Assembly: GCA_038373885.1 (NCBI GenBank)
Contig: JAWZYV010013030.1
Coordinates: forward strand, 558,001 to 622,000
Direction: 5' to 3'
From: Cheiracanthium punctorium
Taxonomy: Eukaryota; Arthropoda; Arachnida; Araneae; Cheiracanthiidae
DNA length: 64,000 nt
A model generated the notes under the pieces. It ran no database searches and was not told the DNA's origin. It was given only the letters and a program-made list of their open reading frames with translations. This document shows positions 55,709 to 64,000 of the stretch, piece by piece. Within the stretch, counting starts at the first letter, position 1; the number at the start of each line of letters is the position of its first letter. The position numbers and the translations under genes are program-made.

Positions 55709-55914
55709 TTAAGATAAAGTTTTTTCAATCTTTTTAACAAGCTTACAGCTACGTAGAACAATTCCACACAAAGGATTTTCAAAGAACTCGATGAAGCTCG
55801 CCATCTTGAGTCGAAACTCAGTGGCTAACTCGCCAAAAACTGCCATACCCGTGCCGTACCCGACTTGAATCTGAATAGTCCCAAGACAGGCCACACACTC
55901 TTGACTCTCGTATA
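55709..55914 (-). CDS. candidate terminal exon, function unknown
   Basis: On the minus strand a pyrimidine-rich TTCTTTCTATTTACACAG splice acceptor (AG at 55915-55916) precedes an open segment of 67 codons ending in TAA at 55709-55711. The peptide contains YESQECVACLGT, then GYGTGMAVFGELATEF, then a basic tail (KLVKKIEKTLS). Codon use is less AT-biased than the surroundings. I recognise no family. The open frame also extends upstream without a break to 56128, so the splice site is only a suggestion. No upstream exon was found in the window. It may equally be a fragment of a repeat or retrocopy. Confidence 0.2.
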
Positions 55915-55916
55915 CT

Positions 55917-57923
55917 GTGTAAATAGAAAGAACACCAACACTCTTCAAAAAAACAATTCCGAAGAGAGAGAGATCTCGGGCATCTCGACTACTTGTAACC
56001 CCCCACCACCACACTTCACGCTTGCTGACTTGCCCCCCCCCACACACACACACACACGGCGCGTCGACCGCACACATATTTATAAACAGCGATTCTTCGA
56101 GGATATGAGTTAAGCAGTTGGACACCACGATATAGCGTTTCCGTTTTGACTCTTGGAACGGAACACGGAACCTGTGTTCTCAAAAACCTCACTTCCAAAC
56201 TTCGATGAGTAAAAAAAAATGAAGACTGCCGCCACTGTAAAACAGAGAGAGAGAAGTAACTGTGAGAAAATTTTAAGATAAGAAGGGGGAAAGCCTCCTT
56301 ATTATATCAAGAACAGTGAGTACCCAAAAACCCATGGCGCCTTAGAATTACCCGAAATTGGCCCTTTCCAAGAGCTTCAAAATGGATTTTCACTGTCCTT
56401 GCGTGCTAAGTTAAATGTTCCATTTTTATTATTATTTTCTTTTAACTTAGCATACGTTCTTAAATAACGGTCTTATGTAAAGAAACCTTTTTCTTCCAAA
56501 AATATTACTACGTTACCATTTAATATTACTACTTTAGAAACCTAACTGGATAAACTCATATTTCTTCTACAGTAATTTCTTCCACAGTAGACAAAAACAT
56601 GGCGTTATAAATTAAAAATTGGGTGAGATTCATAAACTCTGGCACAAATTTACGTCATATATAGAACTAAATTCGTAGTTTGTGCGATTCTAAATAGCTC
56701 CTCGGGATTACAAAGCTTGCTACTTTTCATGAGATTAAAATTCTTAGTTCGAGGTCAGAAAAGTCGATTGTCAAAAATTATAAATCCGCTTTACTTTGAT
56801 ATTAATTGACTTTTATTTGTTGTAAATTCTGATGTTTATAGTTATTCACAAATATTGCGTATTAAATAATAACTATATTCTGTATCACACATAAATTAAT
56901 AGCTGTATTTTATAAACCCACAAATCCAAGTTCTTTCCAAATAGAATCATATTTATAAACTTAAGAGAGAAAAAACTAGTAATGTGAAAGCATATAAAAT
57001 TAAATATTATGCATTAAAATGCATTTCTTGTCTTTTAGTAGAATCAGCGGTTTTTGAATAAGTAAATTTGCATGAAAAGATCATCCATTTAGTACCATAC
57101 TGCACCAAAAAAAAAAAAAAAAAAAATTCATTGCCGTAAAAGCAATCCAGCTTAAATTTTACTGACACAGACTTACTGCTTGAATGCCAGTTCCTGCGGA
57201 TAACTAACACTGGAACTAGCAACTGGCAAACTGTCTATGGATAGCTAACAATTCTAAGGGCACGTGCCCGAAATTCCAACTGAGTTCAACCATTTTCTTT
57301 CCTAGTGAAGAAATGATCTCTTCTCCATGATATTCGAATCCCTGTCTTTTCGTTTCTGCTGACCTTCGAGCATCATTTGCAACCCCAAAATTTTTAGGGG
57401 GAAATTTCTTTTCCTTTTTTAAACTGGCATCAAAGAATCTTTTCAGTGTTCCAAGGCGGTTTCAGGTCGCAAAAGACAACTTAGTCACTGTGGAGGAATT
57501 GTCAAAAGTTCCTGAGACGCGGGAGACTTGGGTTTTGTCAAGAGAAACGATTCGAGTTGAGTCAATTAGAGCCATCTGGATTCTGTGGACACGTTACATT
57601 TTCCCATAACACAAAGCAGCGCATCGAGCAGTTTATTTAACTTGAATGAGGTCTTGACAGTAGTAATGGAATTATAAGGACCGAAAAAATTCTCACAGAA
57701 TCATATTTCTGAAAACAAATACCTAAATATTTCGAATTTTTTTTAGTTTTAAACCAACTTAGACATTATGGACAGATAGGACATAGATATAAATACATAT
57801 CTGAATGCGTGTGTAGAAAACAAGTTATTTATACCATAATTGGTACCTTGTCTTATAAGAAGAATTGCTGCCACCAGACTTTTTAAGTTGGGGTAAAGTC
57901 CACGGGGCATATATTGTATCGAT
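55917..57923. other. no gene seen
   Basis: Contains a C-run/(CA)n microsatellite at about 56033-56058 and a poly-A near 57106-57126. No recognisable gene or paired transposon ends. Confidence 0.4.
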
Positions 57924-58110
57924 TCTACTAATATTAAAAATTCGAAAGTTTGCATGTTTGTCACTCCTTCACGTTGAAACGGGTGGACGGATTTGGAAGA
58001 ATGCAGCTTATACCCTGATTTAACGCACACGCCACTTTTTATCCCGAAAAAAAAAGATGATTGTTCCCGTGATGGTCGTAGATTTCTAAATTTTGTAGCA
58101 TATTCCAAAG
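57924..58110 (+). mobile_element. Helitron-like 5' region
   Basis: It starts TCTACTAATATTAAAAATTC, then GAAAGTTTGCATGTTTG, TCACTCCTTCACG, GGACGGATTTGG, GCTTATACCCTGATTTAAC, CACTTTTTATCCCG and TGTTCCCGTGATGG. This order (TC start, ACTAATATTA, GAAAGTTTG, CCGATTTGG-type, TATACCCTG, TTTTTATCCCG, GTTCCCG) is what I recall from widespread non-autonomous Helitron-like repeats of arthropods. The 3' end (hairpin plus CTRR) was not located, so the length is unknown. Confidence 0.55.
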
Positions 58111-59206
58111 CAGGACGTCAAATCGAATATCATGCTGGCAGAGTCCAAAAATAAATACGTAATTTTACTGTGATTGATTTAATGTGATTCAGTAATTAAT
58201 CAAACGTAAATTTAAAATGCCTAAACACAGCCTTATAAACAAATTTATATACATTTATGCGAAGCAAAACACATCAATTTATCAGTGATTGACATCAGTT
58301 GACAATTATGGCAGCTAGGTTGGCAGCTAAGTATATAGAACGTGGAATATATAAGGAATTGAAGATAAGATATCCGTAGAAATGATGTTGATATCACGAA
58401 TTCAGGGTTAATAACTGGCGAAAAATTAAATCACGCATTTATTGCCTAAAATCTCCAAAAAAAATTAAATTTATACAACTCAGCGAATCCTCATATCCCA
58501 TGACGGTATAGCAGCTGGTACCGTGACGTCACATTCGATGCCTACAGTTCCATTTGAGTGACAAGGTATGAAAACATAAACCTACAAAGTACGAATCACT
58601 TGCTAAGCGATGTTTGCACGAAGCCAAAGTGAAAAAGTATGCTAATAAGACAAATTTAGTTTTTTTTTTTTTTTTAAATATTTTTTGGTCACATCGGCGT
58701 AAAAGCATCCCATTCATTGCTCTGTGACCTCACGCGATAGTGCTTCCTTCGCCGTGGTGTCATACACGTTGCCAGTAATTTCTGAACGCGATTTATGCGT
58801 TGGCAAGCCATGCCTGACATTGGAAAATACCATATTAGGAACACGACTTGGACGCCGGAAGAGGTACCATGCTTCGCCACATCGCTAATGGAAGTGTTAA
58901 GAAGAGGTGAAAAACAATGTTAAAATATTAGAATGGGAGGAAAAAAAGGGGAGGGGTTAATGAGTATAATCTTCTACTATTTTAGAATTTTGATCTCTTG
59001 AAAGGAAGTAAAAGAAAACAGAGCTGGGTATTCTACGGTTGGTAATTCGCAAATAAAATTAAGATGCTGTAATAAATGGGTTTATTGATCTAAGAAGAGG
59101 GAAAAAAGGGAATGACAAGAGTTGGGCTCGTGTACAGTCCATTTTTAGCTTAATAAAGCGTGAATGTCATTATCACTTCACATCCATTTTTAACCTTCTG
59201 AGCGTC
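58111..59206. other. no gene seen; perfect CRE at 58523-58532
   Basis: GTGACGTCAC at 58523-58532 is a perfect CRE-type palindrome. Minus-strand frames at 58529-58717 and 58689-58880 have no known domain. The segment may still belong to the Helitron-like repeat. Confidence 0.35.
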
Positions 59207-59210
59207 TTAA

Positions 59211-59700
59211 CCCTTTGAGGCGCAACCCTTTCTCAATGCTGAAAAAAAGGGGCAGCCGTTGCCATCGCTCGACTTAACTACCAGCAAGATGGCGGACGAT
59301 CGAAACGTTCATCGCGTGCCACAGATATAGAGACCCTTTTTCGACGACAGCTGGCTGTGCCCGATGAACGTTTCGATCGTCCGTCATCTTGCTGGTAGCT
59401 AAGTCGAGCGATGACAAAGGCTGGCCCTTTTTTCAGCATTGGGCAATCTATCCAGCTGTTCTTTTATTCTTCCATTTTTCAGCAGATGTCAGTGCTGTTA
59501 AAAATAATCGTGACAATTTTTTTTTACGGGAAATGACGTGCTAAAAAGTAAAGGATTCTCGTGGAGCTATGTCACCCGCAACTATTTTTATAGAAATCAA
59601 ATCTATTATATTAATCTATTACATTCTATCTTCGTGACTGGTAACAGTCAAAACGTCAAAGTTTGGTGTTCACAGAGCGGGAACACTGCGCGTTAAAGGG
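59211..59700 (+). mobile_element. family P MITE, copy 8
   Basis: 490 bp between TTAA at 59207-59210 and 59701-59704. The left arm is complete. The right arm has lost its inner part, resuming at CCGATGAACGTTTCGATCG directly after GCTGGCTGTGC. The 3' segment is complete, with a small TTATATTAATCTATTAC-type insertion near 59608. Confidence 0.94.
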
Positions 59701-59704
59701 TTAA

Positions 59705-60074
59705 AACTTATAACATTGTTATTCAACTTTGTTATTCACCTTCAGCGATATCTTCACCTGCATCTAAATTTTATTTGATTAACTACAGATATATTAACAT
59801 TATATTTAAGGAAAATTTTACAAAATTTTCACATCTAATCAATATCTAATAAAAATTGAGAATAAAAAAATTGACGCCCGTTTATTTAAGTTCAGCAGCC
59901 AACTATCATATTACGAAATGTCGTTTAACTAACTCCAGACACCTTAACTCTCCTTCCTCACAAAAAGAGAAAGAAAGAAAAAGAAACCCATATCTTTTAA
60001 TTAAAAGTTATTGAGGTTTTTGAAAAGAAAATGATGATGGTGTTTAATTGAGTCACTAGACTATCTAACATGAT
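59705..60074. other. no gene seen
   Basis: AT-rich, nothing recognisable. Confidence 0.45.
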
Positions 60075-60422
60075 ACCCAAATTTCATTACATTCCTTTGA
60101 GCTGTTATTGAGCAATGTGAGAAAAATGAATTTACACAATTTTAACAAAATTTCAAAATCCATGAAATTTTTCGAAAAATTTTGATGACTGTAAGCAAAT
60201 TGATTACCTACCTTCATATCAAATTTGACTCCATTCGCTTTAGACATTCTTACGTGTTGCACGAATAAAAATTTACCTATTTTTGTATAGGTATTAAAAA
60301 ATTTCATAATTTTATTCAAAATTTCGAAACAAAATCTGCCTTTATATTTAGGTTTGAGTGACAGCAAATCATGTTACCCAACTTTCCTTTCATTTGCTTC
60401 GATCATTTTTACGTGTTACGCG
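60075..60422. repeat. degenerate tandem repeat, ~180-bp period
   Basis: On the minus strand the block (G/T)(C/G)(C/A)ACACGTAA(G/A)AATG...GC(G/A)AATG occurs at about 60420-60380 and again near 60262-60220. Each is followed by a TTTGCT(T/G)ACAGTCA- or TTTGCTGTCACTC-like segment and AAATTTTT/GAAATTTTG runs. The 100-codon minus-strand frame (60065-60367) is produced by the repeat. Confidence 0.5.
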
Positions 60423-60448
60423 AAAAAAAAAAAAAAAAAAAAAAAAAA
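60423..60448. repeat. poly-A tract
   Basis: About 26 A at the edge of the tandem repeat. Confidence 0.95.
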
Positions 60449-60808
60449 CAGTCACAGACGGAATGACAGTCTTTTTCTTTTACTTTTGAAGGATCGATGA
60501 GAGACTAGAAAATACAAAGATTTGCAGCTTTAATACGAGACAAGACAAACATTCTTATCATTACTATATAAGAAATTTACGAGACGATACAAAGCTTTGC
60601 AACTGTACTGCAAGACGAGACAGGTCTAGTTTTCGTCTTTCGTCTACTCCTTAGTCGTTTATGGTTTTCAGTTGTTTGAAACAGGTAGAAATCGCAAAAC
60701 TTTTGAATTACAAATATCGTACAGGCAAAAGTTGTATTTTATTCATGTTGGATGGTGATTCAGGAACAATTATGCAGCGATAGATTTTAAAAAATTAAAA
60801 ATAGACAC
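60449..60808. other. no gene seen
   Basis: Two GACGATACAAA/GACAAGACAAAC-like stretches. No feature defined. Confidence 0.4.
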
Positions 60809-61785
60809 GCAAGGCCATATTACCGGCATGACAAACTGGGCAACTGCAGATTTTAGAGCCCCATAAATCTTATATTTTACACTTTTATAATTTTAGAATA
60901 AAATAACACAGAAAATAAATCTGAAAAGCTATACTATTTTCCATTTATACAGAGTATTAATAATGAAAATAATTCAAATTTCAAAAACAAAGTCAAAGAT
61001 TGGCGCAACAGCCTCTCTGCGGGGCACAACCTGTGCTGCCCAACCGCGCCTTCGCGACCATGGGCTCTGGGGTGCGGATGCATATGACTCTGCCAGGTGG
61101 TCAGCTTGAAGCAAAACCCCCAGTGTTTGACCCCAAGCCTTTTGAACAAATTTTGAATTAGTTGTGCTACTAGAGTATCAGCAATAGGAATTAGTGGAAA
61201 TCTGATGATGATACATATTTTGGTAAACTTTCATGACTTAAATGTCATTAAATATTTTAAAAGCATTTAATCAGAGAGATCGTAAATACGATATGAAATG
61301 CTTAAATTGACAGAATGCTTTTTTTAATATTGAATATAGATATTATAGAAACGATTAATATTTTCTTTTGTTACAGTTTGATGCTCCGAAAATGGTTCCC
61401 CTTTCCTTAAAATTCAAATCAAATAAAATTGAAAATTTATATTGCTGACAAACAATGATTTTAGATCGGTGAAATAAAATAATAAGCTTTATAAATTTTC
61501 AGCTTAAGAAAGATAGTAAAATATATTAAAATCATTTTATAAATTAAATTTTATAGCATACAAAAGTTATTTAAATTCTGCGGTACTAATATAATTGCGC
61601 GTTATCAATTCCCTTCATACGATTCAAGTCTCTTCAAAAATAAAATAAAATATGAAATTACGACTGTATATTGCTTGTACTTATTTATAATATTTTAAAA
61701 ATAATTTAGTTAAAATAAGTCTTTTGAACTAAATCAAGTGAGAAAGGAATCTACATTTTAAAAATAATATTTGCCGTCTAATGGA
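60809..61785. repeat. duplicated block, copy 1 (interrupted)
   Basis: Same order of sequence as 61830-62305: CAAGGCCATATTACCGGC, GCCCCATAAATCTTATATTT, ATGATTTTAGAT(C)GGTGAAAT, ATTGCGCGTTATCAATTCCC, TTGCCGTCTAATGG. Here about 516 bp (60928-61443) intervene, containing CTTCGCGACCATGGGCTCTGG as at 47402-47568. It is an insertion in copy 1 or a loss in copy 2. Confidence 0.85.
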
Positions 61786-61829
61786 TATAATAGGAAATAA
61801 TAATGTATATAATAGAAAAGACACTATCA

Positions 61830-62305
61830 GCAAGGCCATATTACCGGCGTGGCAAACTGGGCAACTGCTCATGGCCCGCAGATTTTAGGGCCCCATAAAT
61901 CTTATATTTTACACTTTTATAATTTTAGAATGAAATAACAAAGAAAATAAATCTTATGCTAACAAAGAATGATTTTAGATAGGTGAAATAAAATGATAAG
62001 CTTTATAAATTTTCAGCTTAAGAAAGATAGTAACATATATTAAAATCATTATATAAATTAAATTTTATAGCATACAAAAGTTACTTAATTCTGCGGTACT
62101 AATATAATTGCGCGTTATCAATTCCCTTCATACGATTTAAGTCTCTTCAAAAATAAAATAAAATATGAAATTACGCCTGTATGTTGCTTGTACTTATTTA
62201 TAATATTTTAAAAATAATTTAGTTAAAAGAGAGAAAGAAGTCTTTTGAAATAAATCAAGTGAGAAAGGAATCTACATTTAAAAAATAATATTTGCCGTCT
62301 AATGG
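61830..62305. repeat. duplicated block, copy 2 (uninterrupted)
   Basis: 476 bp in direct orientation and nearly adjacent to copy 1, with a few small indels (extra CATGGCCCG near 61870, extra GAGAGAAAGA near 62230). The left end CAAGGCC..GGCAAACTGGGCAACTGC has the look of a DNA-transposon end. A related start lies near 46393. Confidence 0.85.
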
Positions 62306-63048
62306 AAAACAGCAAATATATGTTCGTGTGGTGATGCTAAATTAGATTCATAATAATACAAACATTCAAACACAATTCAAACAGAGCAAAGAAAAATCTA
62401 AATAAGGATAATCACAAGAGTTTTTAAGTAAATACACTAATATGAATAAGAATTTTTAGATTCGGTTAAATTGACCATTGTACAAGCAGAAAATTGGCAT
62501 TGTGTGGGTATTTTGAAGGAAGCGTTTCTCATCCCTCTGTTGCATACAATGGTCACAGTTTACACCTAACTAAATTAGTTGAGTAAACATCTACTCTTTC
62601 ACAAACTGCTCTCACAGGTTTTTTGTTTTCAATTTTCATTTTTTCCCGAAGATTTCCAACAGCAATATGTATAAAATGACCCTTAAACACACTGCTTTAA
62701 ACAGTAAATATGCAGAGAGTTAAAAATTTTTGAAAAATTATAGCTATTATGTGACCGGCAGATGGCGTGCATATTCCAACTGACCGATTTGAAAAAAAAA
62801 CAAAATGATAATAAAATTCATTTTGCAGTCCCACGATGCAATTCAACGAAACTTGTTTTAAGAAAATAATAAGTTTTTAGATATCAAGCCTGTTGTATGC
62901 CTTGTCACCCTTGCCATTCGGAATTTGCTATATTCAGGCTAATTTGAAAAAGAAAAAAGGAAAATCATTCAGGATGATCAAAAATGTCTTGGGAAGTTTT
63001 AGTGTTTGTTCGTTTGTGTTATGGCAAGCCTACATGAAGGGCATCGAC
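62306..63048. other. no gene seen
   Basis: AT-rich. No recognisable feature. Confidence 0.45.
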
Positions 63049-63052
63049 TTAA

Positions 63053-63474
63053 CCCTTTGAGGCGCAACCCTTTCCCAATGCTAAAAAAAGGGCAGTCGTT
63101 GCCATCGCTCGACTTAACTACCAGCTGCGTCAAAAAAGGGTCTCTAGAACTGTGGCACGCGATGAACATTTCGATTGTCCGCCATCTTGCTGGTAATTAA
63201 GTCGAGCGATGGCAACGGCTGCCCTTTCTTCGACACTGGGCAATCTGTCCAGCTATTCTCGCATTCTTCCATTCTACAGCAGATGTCAGTACCGTTAAAA
63301 AATAATCGTGACCATTTTTTGACGGGAAATGACGTTCTCAAAAGTAAAGGATTATCGTGGAGCTATGTCACCCTCAACTATTTTTATAGAAATCAAATCT
63401 ATTCTTGGTGACTGATAACAGTCAAAAATTCAGAGTTTGGTGTGCCCAGAGCGGGAACACTGCGCGTTAAAGGG
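63053..63474 (+). mobile_element. family P MITE, copy 9 (left arm cut short)
   Basis: 422 bp between TTAA at 63049-63052 and 63475-63478. The left arm stops after ACTACCAGC and continues TGCGTCAAAAAAGGGTCTCT of the right arm. A loop-side deletion with AGC(TG) microhomology explains this. The 3' segment is complete. Confidence 0.94.
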
Positions 63475-63797
63475 TTAATAATCACTTTGGGAGAAGTGTT
63501 GAAGTAATAGTGAATTTTCCAACCACGGGTTGCCAAAAACTAACGCATCTGTCACAGAAAGCACTTGGCTAAAAGGAAATGTTTACAAATTCTATTCCGT
63601 TTCATTGATGATTTACCATGGTTTTGAAAAGTCGGTTATGAAGTTAGAGAAACTCGTCAGCATTTCTTTCAAAGTGTTTATTAACAGGTATATGATGACG
63701 ACGTGTGCAACCTTTAATTACTACTCTCTTCTGAATAGTCTAGGTTCCCTCTATCACCCTTTACATTTCGGTCATATAGTTCCAAATTACCCTGTAT
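63475..63797. repeat. relative of the 44199 element, right part
   Basis: It starts TTAATAATCACTTTGGGAG and continues GTAATAGTGAATTTTCCAAC, CACAGAAAGCACTTGGCTAAA, CAAAGTGTTTATTAACA, ending near ACCCTGTA. The order matches 44793-45139. Family-P copy 9 sits at a TTAA of this family that differs from the site used at 44229. Confidence 0.7.
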
Positions 63798-64000
63798 ACA
63801 TATTACACATGTATATACGAACGAAATAGTAAGAATGCCACTTGTGGTGAATATATTATCAACAAACCAGATGACCAAATCGATCTCCAGCTAAAATGGT
63901 CTATAGACACTTTTGATGATCAATTTAAAGTAATAAAAAGAAATTATAGAAAGATAAAGTGCAACAGCTATGCCACTATGTTCAGACGCTACAGCATAAA

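Noticed and set aside
63530..63829. 99-codon plus-strand frame as a gene
   Set aside because: It lies in the relative of the 44199 element, and the homologous sequence there is not open in this frame.

Overview
The window looks like non-coding DNA from an animal nuclear genome, most likely an arthropod and perhaps a spider or other chelicerate. It is AT-rich by eye, full of microsatellites and homopolymers, and has no operons, no rRNA and no convincing host gene. It is dense in small DNA transposons, with a few tRNA-derived SINEs, one LTR and a Helitron-like start. The taxonomic guess is inference from repeat style only. The one intact protein gene is a 346-residue Tc1-type DD34E transposase (13779-14819, minus) inside a complete element. 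The only other coding traces are an N-terminal DUF4817-type transposase remnant (5382-5765), a decayed hAT transposase C-terminus (26400-26710) and one weak candidate terminal exon (55709-55914).

Layout. 1-2.3 kb: AT-rich sequence with AACAAAATTTTGTT-like motifs. 2.3-11.3 kb: a crowded accessory stretch. It holds seven hAT-type non-autonomous insertions or chimeras, six of them with readable 8-bp target duplications, plus a 1.8-kb foldback element with ~700-bp arms and a SINE that was itself hit by a hAT MITE. 12.7-15.7 kb: a TTAA-flanked MITE, the intact Tc1 element, and an LTR with a strange repeated junction, the last two inside (TA)n. 15.7-25.2 kb: quiet AT-rich DNA with hairpins and microsatellites. 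25.8-34 kb: two hAT elements and four copies of the TTAA-flanked palindromic MITE family (family P here), some in a shared host repeat. 36.7-43 kb: a diffuse array of degenerate repeats built around TGTAAATGTTGTTTCTTTGC. 44-52.4 kb: three more family-P copies, one nested in a CAGGGTGTCC-ended element, hAT MITEs, two SINEs and a 944-bp element with AAGCTT-studded ends. 52.4-64 kb: mostly featureless, with a dense cluster of TGACAG sites, a Helitron-like start, two more family-P copies and a local duplication.

How it works together. The window records layered transposition rather than a pathway. Non-autonomous hAT, piggyBac-like (TTAA) and mariner-like elements have no intact partner here and would need transposases supplied from elsewhere in the genome. 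The most novel-looking system is family P: nine copies in 51 kb, TTAA target sites, a large internal palindrome in most copies, and a different deletion at or near the palindrome in almost every copy. One copy shows the same substitutions on both arms.
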